A stretch of DNA of 51,712 nucleotides. Source: Mangrovicoccus algicola (GTDB lineage: Bacteria; Pseudomonadota; Alphaproteobacteria; Rhodobacterales; Rhodobacteraceae). Position 1 is the first letter of the stretch, and the number at the start of each line of letters is the position of its first letter. The translations under genes and the position numbers were made by a program. This document shows positions 22,240 to 30,403 of the stretch, piece after piece. The stretch is taken from NCBI RefSeq assembly GCF_014903745.1, contig NZ_JACVXA010000035.1:1-51712 (forward strand), in the 5' to 3' direction. The notes below the pieces were generated by a model. It saw nothing but the letters and a program-made list of their open reading frames with translations. It did no database searches and was not told where the DNA came from.

Positions 22240-23919
22240 TCAGGCCAGCAGGCGGCGCGCGATGACCTGCGCCTGGATTTCCCCAGCCCCTTCGAAGATG
22301 TTGAGAATTCTCGCGTCGCATAGCAGCCGGCTGATCGGATATTCCAGCGCGAAGCCGTTGCCACCATGGATCTGCAGCCCGTTATCGGCACAGGCCCAGG
22401 CCACGCGCGCCGCCAGGAGCTTGGCCATCCCCGCCTCCAGGTCGCAGCGATGGCCGCTATCCTTCTCCCAAGCGGAATGATAGGTCAGCTGCCGCGCGAT
22501 CATCAGTTCCACGACCATCATGGCAAGCTTGCCGGCCACACGCGGAAAGGCGATGAGCGGCTTGCCGAACTGCCGCCGGTCGATCGCGTATTGCAGCGAC
22601 ACGTCCAGCGCCGACTGCGCCACGCCGATGGCGCGGGCGGCCGTCTGGATGCGCGCGGATTCGAAGGTTTCCATCAGCTGCTTGAAGCCGCGCCCCTCCA
22701 CCCCGCCCAGCAGGTTGTCCGCCGCCACGCGGAACCCGTCGAATCCCAGCTCGTATTCCTTCATGCCGCGATAGCCCAGGACGCCGATCTCGCCGCCGGT
22801 CAGGCCCGGGTCGGGGAACGGCTCCGCCGCGGTGCCGGGACGTTTCTCGGCCAGGAACATCGACAGGCCCCTGTAATCGTCGCTGGCCGGATCGGTGCGC
22901 GCCAGGAGGGTCATCAACTGCGCGCGGGCGGCATGGGTGATCCAGGTCTTGCTGCCCGTCACCTGCCAGCCGCCCTGGGCATCCCGCACCGCGCGGGTGC
23001 GCAGGCTGCCCAGATCCGAACCGGTATTGGGTTCGGTGAAGACCGCCGTCGGCAAGGTCTCGCCCGAGGCGAGCCGCGGCAGCCATGTCGCCTTCTGCTC
23101 GTCGGTGCCGCCGCAGAGGATCAGCTCCGCCGCGATCTCGGAACGCGTGCCGAGACTGCCCACCCCGATATAGCCACGCGACAATTCCTCGGAGACGACG
23201 CACATGGAGGCCTTGGACAGGCCCAGCCCGCCATATTCCTCGGGGATGGTCAGGCCGAAGACGCCCATTTCGGCAAGCTCGCCGATGATTTCCATGGGGA
23301 TCAGCGCGTCGCTCAGATGCCAGTCATGGGCGTCGGGGACGATCCGGTCCGTCGCGTAGCGGCGGAACTGCTCGCGGATCATGTCCAGCTCCGCATCGAG
23401 GCCGCAATCGCCGGGCGTGGCATGCCCGGCCCGCGCCCGGACCAGCTCCAGCAGGCGATGCCGCGCCGCGGGGGTATTGCCCCCGGCCATCAAGATCCCC
23501 GCCGCGCCGGAGCCGAGCTCCGGCGCGGCGATCCCCAGATCCCGCAGCCGGAAGAACTCTGCCTGCCACATCGGGATCCCGCCGGCGATCTGCGACAGGT
23601 ACTCGCCGAAGCCGATCTGCAGGATCAGCTGCTCGGCCTCGCCGAAGGCACCGCCCTGCTGCAGCCGTCCCGCCCAGGCCCGGAGCTGGCGCAGCGCCTC
23701 GACATAGGTGGCCAGCCAGGCAAGGCCATGCGCCGCATCCTGCTCCCGCTCCAGCAAGTCCGGCGACAGGCGGCCATTCTCGGTCACGCGCCCGCCCAGC
23801 GCGGCGCGCGCCTGCTCCAGGACAGACCCGGCGACAGGCAGCGCCGCGTCGGTCAGCGCCGCGAGATCGGGGAGGATCGGGGACATGTCGGGCCGCTGGC
23901 CCTGTCCGTCATGGGGCAT
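22240..23919 (-). CDS. mcd: Acyl-CoA dehydrogenase, probably (2S)-methylsuccinyl-CoA dehydrogenase
   Basis: A 559-residue flavoprotein. After an N-terminal extension of about 150 residues comes the normal acyl-CoA dehydrogenase body: MIREQFRRYATDRIVPDAHDW, GVFGLTIPEEYGGLGLS, the FAD-binding TEPNTGSDLGSLRTRA, ALDVSLQYAIDRRQFGKPL, QIHGGNGFALEYPISRL and EGAGEIQAQVIARRLL. The extension is characteristic of Mcd, which oxidises methylsuccinyl-CoA to mesaconyl-CoA in the ethylmalonyl-CoA pathway for acetate assimilation. GGAGG sits 7 bases before ATG 23919. No other pathway gene is adjacent, so the assignment rests on domain layout. Confidence 0.87.
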   Translation of the reverse strand: MPHDGQGQRPDMSPILPDLAALTDAALPVAGSVLEQARAALGGRVTENGRLSPDLLEREQDAAHGLAWLATYVEALRQLRAWAGRLQQGGAFGEAEQLILQIGFGEYLSQIAGGIPMWQAEFFRLRDLGIAAPELGSGAAGILMAGGNTPAARHRLLELVRARAGHATPGDCGLDAELDMIREQFRRYATDRIVPDAHDWHLSDALIPMEIIGELAEMGVFGLTIPEEYGGLGLSKASMCVVSEELSRGYIGVGSLGTRSEIAAELILCGGTDEQKATWLPRLASGETLPTAVFTEPNTGSDLGSLRTRAVRDAQGGWQVTGSKTWITHAARAQLMTLLARTDPASDDYRGLSMFLAEKRPGTAAEPFPDPGLTGGEIGVLGYRGMKEYELGFDGFRVAADNLLGGVEGRGFKQLMETFESARIQTAARAIGVAQSALDVSLQYAIDRRQFGKPLIAFPRVAGKLAMMVVELMIARQLTYHSAWEKDSGHRCDLEAGMAKLLAARVAWACADNGLQIHGGNGFALEYPISRLLCDARILNIFEGAGEIQAQVIARRLLA

Positions 23920-23968
23920 CGGTCGCCTCCTTCTCTGGTCCATCTCCGGATCTACCGCCTTCGCAGGC

Positions 23969-24035
23969 GCAGCGCAATATATATTCAAATATATGTTCTA
24001 AATTGACACAAAATGACCTGTCCGTTTTGCGCTGC
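23969..24035. promoter_or_regulatory. Widely spaced inverted repeat in the mcd / permease divergent control region
   Basis: GCAGCGCAA (23969-23977) and TTGCGCTGC (24027-24035) are perfect 9-bp inverted arms 49 bp apart. Between them lies a very AT-rich stretch with ATATAT TCAA ATATAT and, on the plus strand, TTGACA. This looks like a two-site operator for divergent genes. Confidence 0.5.
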
Positions 24036-24080
24036 ACCGCGCCGCGGTTCCGGCTATGGCTTGGCAGGAAAGGACAGGTC

Positions 24081-24857
24081 ATGGATTTCACAACTTTCTG
24101 GCCCGCCGGCCCCGGGGCCGCCGCCGCGGCCGTGGCCATCACCGTGCTTGCCGCCTTCGTGAAGGGGGCCACCGGCTTCGCGATGCCGATGGTGATGATC
24201 TCGGGGCTTGCCACCTTCCTGCCCGGCGAACTGGCGCTGGCGCTGCTGATCGTGCCGACGCTGGTGACCAACGTGATCCAGGCCTTCGGCGGCGGCCTGG
24301 GCCGGGCCCGCGCGGCGGCACTCCGCTACTGGCGCTACATCGCCATCGTCCTGGTCTTCATTGCGCTCTCTGCCCAGCTGGTCTCGGTGCTGCCGCAATC
24401 CTGGCTGTTCCTGGCGCTGGGAACGGCGATCACCGGCTTCGCGCTGTGGCAGCTTTCCGGCCGACAGGTCACCGTGCCTGCGCACCTGCGCATCCGCGTG
24501 GAACTTGCCGTGGGGACCGTCGCCGGGGTGATCGGCGGGCTTTCCGGTGTCTGGGGGCCCCCGACCGTCGCCTATCTCTCGGCCAGCGGCGCGGCGAAGG
24601 AGGAATCCGTGCGCGTGCAGGGCGTCGTCTATTTCGCCGGGGCCTGCGTGCTGACCCTGGCGCATCTGCGTTCGGGCGTGCTGAATGCGCAGACCCTGCC
24701 GCTGAGCACCGCGATGGTAGTCCCGGCGATGGCCGGGCTGGTCATCGGCATGCAGGCGCGGGGCAGGATGGACGAGGTTCTGTTCCGCCGCTGCACGCTG
24801 GCCGTGCTGGCCGTCGCGGGGGTCAACCTGGTGCGGCGGGGGCTCGCCGGCCTGTGA
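24081..24857 (+). CDS. TauE/SafE family sulfite/anion exporter
   Basis: A 258-residue membrane protein of the TauE/SafE family. It has the two-fold TauE-type signature: VLAAFVKGATGFAMPMVMISGLATFLPGE in the first half and GTVAGVIGGLSGVWGPPTVAYLS in the second, with about eight hydrophobic helices. Members export sulfite, sulfoacetate or other organic anions. The substrate is not deducible here. I chose ATG 24081 because AGGACAGG precedes it; an earlier ATG at 24013 is out of context. It diverges from mcd and converges with pckA, with a REP-like hairpin between. Confidence 0.87.
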   Translation: MDFTTFWPAGPGAAAAAVAITVLAAFVKGATGFAMPMVMISGLATFLPGELALALLIVPTLVTNVIQAFGGGLGRARAAALRYWRYIAIVLVFIALSAQLVSVLPQSWLFLALGTAITGFALWQLSGRQVTVPAHLRIRVELAVGTVAGVIGGLSGVWGPPTVAYLSASGAAKEESVRVQGVVYFAGACVLTLAHLRSGVLNAQTLPLSTAMVVPAMAGLVIGMQARGRMDEVLFRRCTLAVLAVAGVNLVRRGLAGL

Positions 24858-24865
24858 CCGGCGCC

Positions 24866-24895
24866 GTCCCGCCCCGGGCCTGACCCGGGGCCTCC
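24866..24895. repeat. REP-like palindromic repeat, copy 2, likely bidirectional terminator
   Basis: GCCCCGGG and CCCGGGGC form a perfect 8-bp stem around a CCTGA loop. It lies between the convergent TauE/SafE and pckA genes, and 28 of its 30 bases match 14435-14464. Confidence 0.7.
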
Positions 24896-24908
24896 CCCGC
24901 CCTTCGGC

Positions 24909-26507
24909 TCAACCGATGGCGACGGCGCGTACATCCTCGTCGATATGGGCCAGGTACTGCTCGAAATTGTCCGAGAACATTTTCACCAGCTTGCGGGCAT
25001 TGGCGTCATAGCCCTCCTTGTCCGCCCAGGTCGAACGCGGATCAAGAAGCCCCGCATCCACCCCCGGCACGGTGACCGGCACGTCGAAGCCGAAATTCGG
25101 GTCCTTGCGGAACGTCGCCTCGTTCAGCGACCCGTCCAGCGCGGCGGTCAGAAGCGCGCGGGTCGCCTTGATCGGCATTCGCTGGCCGGTGCCGTAAGCG
25201 CCGCCGGTCCAGCCGGTATTGACCAGCCAGCAGGTCGCCCCGTGCTTGGCGATCTTGTCGCGCAAGAGGTTGCCGTAGACTTCCGGGCGGCGCGGCATGA
25301 AAGGCGCGCCGAAGCAGGTGGAGAAGACCGGCTGCGGTTCGGTCACGCCGCGTTCGGTGCCCGCCATCTTCGAGGTGAAGCCCGACAGGAAATGGTACAT
25401 CGCCTGCGCCGGGGTCAGCCGCGCGATCGGCGGCAGCACCCCGAAGGCGTCGCAGGTCAGCATGATGATGTTCTTGGGATGGCCGCCCAGCCCGGTCTCC
25501 GACGCGTTGGAGATGTAGTCCAGCGGATAGGCGCAGCGCATGTTCGGCGTCAGGCTGTCATCCTCGAAATCCAGCGCCTTGGTCTCGGGGTCATAGACCA
25601 TGTTCTCGATCACGGTCGCGAATTTCGAGGTGGTGGCGTAGATCTCGGGCTCCGCCTCGGGGCTCAGCGAGATCGTCTTGGCATAGCAGCCGCCCTCGAA
25701 ATTGAAGGTGCCGCGCTCGGACCAGCCATGTTCGTCATCGCCGATCAGGACACGCTCGGGATCGGCCGAAAGCGTGGTCTTGCCGGTGCCCGACAGGCCG
25801 AAGAAGATCGCCGCGTCGACCGGGTTGCCCTTGGCATGGTTGGCCGAGCAGTGCATCGGCATCACGCCCTTCTCCGGCAGGATGTAGTTCAGCAGGGTGA
25901 AGACCGACTTCTTGTTCTCGCCGGCATATTCGGTGCCGCCGATCAGGATCAGCTTCCTGTCGAAATTCAGCGCGATCACGGTTTCCGACTTGCAGTCATG
26001 CCGCGCCGGATCCGCCTTGAAGGACGGCACGTTGATGATGGTGAATTCCGGGACGAACCCGTCCAGCTCCTCGCGCGAGGGACGGCGCAGCAGGTGGCGG
26101 ATGAACAGGTTGTGCCAGGCCAGTTCCGTCACCATGCGGACATCCAGCCGGTGTTCCGGATCGGCGCCGCCGAACAGGTCCTGGACGAACATGTCCCGCC
26201 CCTTCATATGCGCCAGCATGTCGGCATGGAGCGCATCGAAGCCCGCGGGCGACATCTCCGCGTTGGCGTCCCACCAGATGGTGTCGGCCACGGTGTCGGT
26301 CTTGACGACGTGCTTGTCCTTGGGCGAGCGGCCGGTGAACTTGCCGGTGGAGACGAGGAAGGTTCCCCCCTGGCCCAGCTCGCCCTCGCCGCGTTTCAGC
26401 GCGGCCTCGATCAGCGCCGGTTCCATCAGGTTGTAGAAAACGCTGCCGAGCCCTTCAATGCCCTGATCTTCCAGCTTCTGCGCCGGGTTCACACGTCCGA
26501 TGTCCAT
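24909..26507 (-). CDS. pckA: Phosphoenolpyruvate carboxykinase (ATP)
   Basis: PckA decarboxylates and phosphorylates oxaloacetate to phosphoenolpyruvate, the entry step of gluconeogenesis. The 532-residue enzyme has [11 protein letters not shown], the P-loop [16 protein letters not shown], the metal-binding [21 protein letters not shown], and [16 protein letters not shown]. Length and start are normal. It diverges from chvI, the conserved alphaproteobacterial arrangement. Two palindromic operators in the 272-bp intergenic region suggest control by a carbon-source regulator; in Rhodobacter sphaeroides, CceR is reported to control gluconeogenic genes. Confidence 0.97.
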   Translation of the reverse strand: MDIGRVNPAQKLEDQGIEGLGSVFYNLMEPALIEAALKRGEGELGQGGTFLVSTGKFTGRSPKDKHVVKTDTVADTIWWDANAEMSPAGFDALHADMLAHMKGRDMFVQDLFGGADPEHRLDVRMVTELAWHNLFIRHLLRRPSREELDGFVPEFTIINVPSFKADPARHDCKSETVIALNFDRKLILIGGTEYAGENKKSVFTLLNYILPEKGVMPMHCSANHAKGNPVDAAIFFGLSGTGKTTLSADPERVLIGDDEHGWSERGTFNFEGGCYAKTISLSPEAEPEIYATTSKFATVIENMVYDPETKALDFEDDSLTPNMRCAYPLDYISNASETGLGGHPKNIIMLTCDAFGVLPPIARLTPAQAMYHFLSGFTSKMAGTERGVTEPQPVFSTCFGAPFMPRRPEVYGNLLRDKIAKHGATCWLVNTGWTGGAYGTGQRMPIKATRALLTAALDGSLNEATFRKDPNFGFDVPVTVPGVDAGLLDPRSTWADKEGYDANARKLVKMFSDNFEQYLAHIDEDVRAVAIG

Positions 26508-26539
26508 CTCGTAGCTCCTGAGTTCCGCGGAATGCGGGT

Positions 26540-26551
26540 GAAACGCGTTTC
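26540..26551. promoter_or_regulatory. Palindrome in the pckA leader
   Basis: GAAACGCGTTTC is a perfect 12-bp palindrome about 32 bp upstream of the pckA start. Its CG-centred form is typical of LacI-family operators. The role is inferred. Confidence 0.35.
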
Positions 26552-26650
26552 GCGCTGGCCGCTCCCTCGACGGTACGTGACGGGCCGCAGAAGTGGCGTA
26601 AAGCTGCTATAACATGAGCTAAAAACGGGTGGATAGGACGGATTTTGCGA

Positions 26651-26682
26651 GTTAGCGCAACCATATAGATGTTTGCGCAAAC
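26651..26682. promoter_or_regulatory. Paired LacI-type operator candidates between pckA and chvI
   Basis: GTTAGCGCAAC (26651-26661) and the perfect palindrome GTTTGCGCAAAC (26671-26682) share a TTnGCGCnA(A) pattern. Their axes are 20 bp apart, two helical turns. The pattern resembles what I recall of the CceR motif (TTAGCGCTAA type). Confidence 0.5.
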
Positions 26683-26779
26683 TTGATTAACCCCCGCGCC
26701 GGTTAGGATTTCGTTTGCACTCCCCGGCGTAGAAAACAGCGGGTGGGAATGGCGAATCATCGCGTTTGTGGGGTGCAGC

Positions 26780-27562
26780 ATGGCCGGTACGGCGACAGGA
26801 ACGGTTTCACGTCATCAGGGGGCGCCGGCACAGGTCCGCGCCGCCGTCGTGGAGGACGATCCGTCGATCCTGCATGCCGTCCGCCTGATGCTGGAGGCCG
26901 AGGGCTATGTCGTGGACGCCTATCCCGACGGTGCGGCTGCCTATGAGGGGTTCGGACGCCACCCCCCCGACATTGCCCTCATCGATCTGGTCATGCCCGG
27001 CATGGACGGCATGGAACTGGTGCGCCGCACCCGCTCCGCATGGGATTTTCCGATCATCATGGTGACCGGTCGCGACGACGAGATCGACGAAGCGCTGGGA
27101 TTGCGGCTGGGAGCCGACGACTACGTGCACAAGCCCTTCGCCCAGCGCCTTCTGCTAGAACGCATGCGCGCCAATCTGCGCCGCGCGCGCCGGCACGGAA
27201 CGCCCCCGCCCGCCGCCGCGCCTGCCGCCGAGCCCGCGGCGGAGATGATCCGCGGCATCCTGTGCATGGATGCGGAACGCCACCTGGTCACCTGGCGCGG
27301 GGAACCGGTCAGCCTGACCGTGACCGAATTCCAGCTGCTGGCCGCCCTGGCAAGGCGGCCCGGGGTGGTCAAGTCGCGCGATCAGCTGATGGATGTCGCC
27401 TATGACGACAACATCTATGTCGACGACCGGACCATCGACAGCCACATCAAGCGGCTGCGCAAGAAACTGCGCGGCGTCGATCCGGATTTCTCGGCAATCG
27501 AGACGCTTTACGGCATCGGCTATCGCTATACATCGCCGCCGGAAACGCCCGGCCAGATCTGA
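26780..27562 (+). CDS. chvI: ChvI-type response regulator (OmpR/PhoB family)
   Basis: A 260-residue two-component regulator. The receiver domain has AVVEDDPSILHAV, phosphoacceptor Asp69 in ALIDLVMPGMDG, IIMVTGRDDEIDEALGLRLGADDYVHKPF, then an Ala/Pro linker and a winged-helix domain with SLTVTEFQLLAALA, DDRTIDSHIKRLRKKL and ETLYGIGYRYTSP. ChvI with sensor ChvG controls envelope, acid and carbon responses. ATG 26780 was chosen over a GTG 12 bases upstream. The canonical chvG does not follow; a short HisKA-containing gene does. Confidence 0.93.
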   Translation: MAGTATGTVSRHQGAPAQVRAAVVEDDPSILHAVRLMLEAEGYVVDAYPDGAAAYEGFGRHPPDIALIDLVMPGMDGMELVRRTRSAWDFPIIMVTGRDDEIDEALGLRLGADDYVHKPFAQRLLLERMRANLRRARRHGTPPPAAAPAAEPAAEMIRGILCMDAERHLVTWRGEPVSLTVTEFQLLAALARRPGVVKSRDQLMDVAYDDNIYVDDRTIDSHIKRLRKKLRGVDPDFSAIETLYGIGYRYTSPPETPGQI

Positions 27563-27707
27563 ATTCGCAGCGGTCCGTCATCCGCCTGCCTCGCCCCTTG
27601 CATCCGGACCCGAAGGGACCGGCAGCCGCAGGCGCCCCGCCCGAACGGCGGATCCCAGCGCCCCGGCCCTGCCGCAGAAGCGACATCCGCCCGTCCGTTT
27701 CGCAACG

Positions 27708-27728
27708 GCCCCCGCCAGACGCGGGGGC
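27708..27728 (+). other. Perfect stem-loop between chvI and the kinase-like gene
   Basis: GCCCCCGC (27708-27715) and GCGGGGGC (27721-27728) close a 5-base loop, CAGAC. No T tract follows. It ends 17 bases before the TTG start of the next gene and could limit readthrough or ribosome access. Confidence 0.5.
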
Positions 27729-27745
27729 GCAGATGCCGGTGTCTC

Positions 27746-28351
27746 TTGCCCGATCACAGTTCCGCCCCCCCGCCGACTGACCTTTCCGACGCGATCTCGC
27801 GCGCATTGACGGCACGGACGGCGGGGTTGCGCGAGCTGGTCCATGACCTGCGCAGTCCCCTGACAGCCCTGCAGCTGGGGACGGAAACCCTGCTGGAACG
27901 CAGCGCCGACACGCCCGAACGCGTGATCCTGGAACAGATGCTGTCGGATATCGGCCGACTGGCGCGCATGCTGGAGAGTGTCGACCAGCGATATCCGCCG
28001 GGACTTCCCGCGCTTCTGACACGCGAACTCGCCGCAGCCGCCGCAGCCCTGAAAGCCCGCGGATCCGCGGTCACGCTGGAGCTTGCCGCCGGATTGCCCT
28101 CCGGCACCGCAGCGGACCCGGCCCGGGCCGCCGCCATCGCCCGGCTGGCATGGGCGACCGCAGCCCGGATCCCCGACGGGCAGGACGTGACGATGCGGCT
28201 TCGCCAGGACGCCGGCGGGCTGTTCTGGGAAACAGAAATCCGCAGCCGCGGCACTCCGCTTGACAGCCCGCCCTCCGCCGGGAGAGGTAGCGCCACCCTC
28301 TGCCACCGCCTGAGACTGAGACAGGGACAGGATGCCCCCCAGCCAAGCTGA
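27746..28351 (+). CDS. Degenerate soluble histidine-kinase-like protein in the chvG position
   Basis: A 201-residue protein with no signal peptide or membrane segment. Residues 25-85 look like a HisKA dimerisation hairpin: ELVHDLRSPLTALQLGTE with candidate phosphoacceptor His33, then the second helix ILEQMLSDIGRLARMLESVD. Residues 90-195 follow a Bergerat ATPase outline (SAVTLELAAGLP, DVTMRLRQDAGGLFWETEI, GRGSATLCHRL). The N-box Asn appears replaced (ARLAWATAA) and the DxGxG box is SRGTP, so ATP binding is doubtful. It may be a phosphotransfer protein of ChpT kind or a pseudokinase remnant of ChvG. The start is a TTG with no good ribosome site; no ATG or GTG is available upstream in frame. 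It overlaps hprK by 20 bases. Confidence 0.68.
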   Translation: MPDHSSAPPPTDLSDAISRALTARTAGLRELVHDLRSPLTALQLGTETLLERSADTPERVILEQMLSDIGRLARMLESVDQRYPPGLPALLTRELAAAAAALKARGSAVTLELAAGLPSGTAADPARAAAIARLAWATAARIPDGQDVTMRLRQDAGGLFWETEIRSRGTPLDSPPSAGRGSATLCHRLRLRQGQDAPQPS

Positions 28352-28775
28352 GCCAGCCGAGACCCGCCACGCCTCGACCGTCGCGATCGACGGTTGCGCC
28401 GTGCTGATCCAAGGCCCCTCGGGCAGCGGAAAATCCTCGCTGGCACTGCAGCTGATGGCCCATGGCGGCGGGCTGGTCGCGGATGATGTCACCACGCTGT
28501 GGCGGCGCGACGGCCGGGTGATGGCCGCCGCACCGCCGCCGCTGCCGCCGGCCATCGAATGCCGCGGCATCGGCCTGATCCGTGCCGAGCTGGTCGGACC
28601 GGCCCCCGTGACGCTGGTCGTGGACCTTTCTGTCACCGAAACGCAACGGATACCCGAGCCGGGCGCGATCCTGCTGCTCGGGATCCGCCTGCCCCTTTTA
28701 CACCGGGTCGACTCGGTGCATTTTGCCGCAGGGATACTGCAATATGTGCGGGGACAGGGGATTCATCCGGCATGA
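28332..28775 (+). CDS. hprK: HPr kinase/phosphorylase, short alphaproteobacterial form
   Basis: A 147-residue protein equal to the C-terminal catalytic domain of HprK/P; the N-terminal domain of Firmicute HprK is absent, as is usual in alphaproteobacteria. The Walker A loop is QGPSGSGKSSLAL, followed by GGGLVADDVTTLW and the IECRGIGLI signature. It should phosphorylate the regulatory serine of HPr, encoded three genes downstream. AGGGACAGG precedes the ATG. Its stop overlaps the rapZ start (ATGA). Confidence 0.9.
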   Translation: MPPSQAEPAETRHASTVAIDGCAVLIQGPSGSGKSSLALQLMAHGGGLVADDVTTLWRRDGRVMAAAPPPLPPAIECRGIGLIRAELVGPAPVTLVVDLSVTETQRIPEPGAILLLGIRLPLLHRVDSVHFAAGILQYVRGQGIHPA

Positions 28776-29698
28776 CGGCGCGATCAGGCACTGCGGAACC
28801 GGAGCACCAGACCCGCGTGATCTTCGTCACCGGTCCCTCCGGGGCCGGCCGGTCCACCGCGATACGGGCCCTGGAGGACATGGGCTGCGAGACGGTCGAC
28901 AACCTGCCCCTGAGCCTCGTTCCCGCGCTGATCGACGGCGCCCCGGGCGGCCGCCCGCTGGTCCTGGGCCTGGATGTGCGCAACCGCGAGTTCAGCATCG
29001 CCGCGCTGATCGAGATGATCGGAGCGCTGAGCCGCCATGCCGGGGTCGGGCTGGAGCTGATCTATCTCGATGCCCGCGCGGATATCCTGGTGCGGCGCTA
29101 TTCCGAGACCCGCCGCCGCCATCCGCTGGCCCCGGCCGAAACCGCCGCGGAAGGAGTGGAACGCGAACTGGATCTGATGGAGCCGATCCGCGCGCGGGCG
29201 GATTTCCTGATCGATACCTCGGATTTGACACCGCACGAGCTGCGCGCCGAGCTGGATCGCTGGTTCGGCGGCTCCGCGGCGCAGCGGCTGGCCCTTTCGG
29301 TGCATTCCTTCAGCTACAAGCGCGGACTGCCGCGCGGCATCGACATGGTCTTCGACGTGCGGTTCCTGCGCAATCCCTACTGGTCGGCGGAGCTGCGCGC
29401 GCTGGATGGCCGGAACCCGGCCGTCGCGACCTATATCTCCGAAGATCCGCGCTTCGACCCGTTCTTTTCGCGCATCGCGGATCTGGCGGAACTGCTGCTG
29501 CCTGCCTATCTGGAGGAGGGAAAATCCCACCTGACGCTGGGATTTGGCTGCACCGGCGGGCAGCACCGTTCCGTTGCACTTGCAGAAAAATTGGCGTCCG
29601 CGCTTGCAGCAAAGGGCTGGGGCGTGTCTATTCGACATCATGAGCTGGAGCGGCGCGGTATGCTGGCCGCCCCTGCAAAACCGGGTGACGCAGCTTGA
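28772..29698 (+). CDS. rapZ: RNase adapter / nucleotide-binding protein RapZ
   Basis: A 308-residue YvcJ/RapZ-family protein. The N-terminal Walker A is FVTGPSGAGRSTAIRALEDMG, followed by CETVDNLPLSLVP; the middle has YSETRRRHPL and ADFLIDTSDL, and the C-terminal RNA-binding half has FSYKRGLPRGIDMVFDVRFLRNPYW and TLGFGCTGGQHRSVALAE. In enterobacteria RapZ directs RNase E to GlmZ; in alphaproteobacteria its target is unclear. It is coupled to hprK and to the EIIA gene by overlapping stop/start codons. Confidence 0.95.
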   Translation: MTARSGTAEPEHQTRVIFVTGPSGAGRSTAIRALEDMGCETVDNLPLSLVPALIDGAPGGRPLVLGLDVRNREFSIAALIEMIGALSRHAGVGLELIYLDARADILVRRYSETRRRHPLAPAETAAEGVERELDLMEPIRARADFLIDTSDLTPHELRAELDRWFGGSAAQRLALSVHSFSYKRGLPRGIDMVFDVRFLRNPYWSAELRALDGRNPAVATYISEDPRFDPFFSRIADLAELLLPAYLEEGKSHLTLGFGCTGGQHRSVALAEKLASALAAKGWGVSIRHHELERRGMLAAPAKPGDAA

Positions 29699-30135
29699 TA
29701 GGCATCGTTATTGTCGCGCATGGCGGACTGGCACGGGAGTATCTCTCGGCGATGGAGCACATTCTGGGGCCCCAGAGCGGGATCGTGCCCGTGGCGATCG
29801 CCGCCGAGGACAGCCGCGAAGGCAAGATCGCCGAGATCATCGCCGCGGCCAACCGCGTCGACGAGGGCGACGGCGTCGTGGTCGTCACCGACATGTTCGG
29901 CGGCTCCCCGTCCAACCTCTCCATGCCCGCCTGCATGCAGGACAAGCGCAAGATCATGGCCGGGGCGAACCTGCCCATGCTGATAAAGCTGGCGAAACTG
30001 CGCGGCCAGCCGGTCGCTCTGGCGGTTGAATCCGCGCTGGCGGCCGGCAAGAAATACATAAACAGCTTTGACGGAGCGCCGTTTGACGATCACGCCCATG
30101 CCGCAACAAACGCGGCGGACCCTCGAAATCATTAA
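29695..30135 (+). CDS. PTS EIIA component, mannose type (regulatory)
   Basis: A 146-residue EIIA-Man family protein with phosphoacceptor His9 in IVIVAHGGLAREYL, then VVVVTDMFGGSPSN. No EIIB, EIIC or EIID is present, as in other alphaproteobacterial regulatory PTS loci, so it likely signals rather than imports sugar. The start is a TTG overlapping the rapZ stop (TTGA). The C-terminal 13 codons overlap the start region of the HPr gene. Confidence 0.92.
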   Translation: MIGIVIVAHGGLAREYLSAMEHILGPQSGIVPVAIAAEDSREGKIAEIIAAANRVDEGDGVVVVTDMFGGSPSNLSMPACMQDKRKIMAGANLPMLIKLAKLRGQPVALAVESALAAGKKYINSFDGAPFDDHAHAATNAADPRNH

Positions 30136-30376
30136 CGAGAAGGGGCTCCATGCCCGCGCCTCGGCGAAGCTTGCCGAGGTGGTCGAAAGCCATGACGCAA
30201 GGGCCACTGTGTCCCGCGAGGGACTCAGCGCCTCGGGCGACAGCATCATGGGCCTTTTGATGTTGGCAGCCTCAAAGGGAACAACTATTGAGGTCGAAAC
30301 CTGCGGACCGGACGCCGCGAAGCTGGCCCAGGCCCTGGAAGATCTGGTCGCCAACCGGTTCGGGGAAGATTTCTGA
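30098..30376 (+). CDS. ptsH: HPr phosphocarrier protein
   Basis: A 92-residue HPr. His18 in INEKGLHARASAKLAE is the site phosphorylated by enzyme I; Ser49 in SASGDSIMGLLML is the HprK target. Together with EIIA, hprK and rapZ it forms the regulatory PTS module; enzyme I is elsewhere. ATG 30098 gives the usual length, but a TTG at 30083 has a better ribosome site (GGAG about 8 bases upstream) and would add five residues. It overlaps the EIIA gene in either case. Confidence 0.92.
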   Translation: MPQQTRRTLEIINEKGLHARASAKLAEVVESHDARATVSREGLSASGDSIMGLLMLAASKGTTIEVETCGPDAAKLAQALEDLVANRFGEDF

Positions 30377-30403
30377 TCCTCCGGAACGCCGGGCACCGAC
30401 AGG

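Noticed and set aside
27598-27780. Short TTG-started frame between chvI and the kinase-like gene
   Set aside because: It is Pro/Arg-rich with no ribosome site, overlaps the hairpin and runs out of frame into the next gene.
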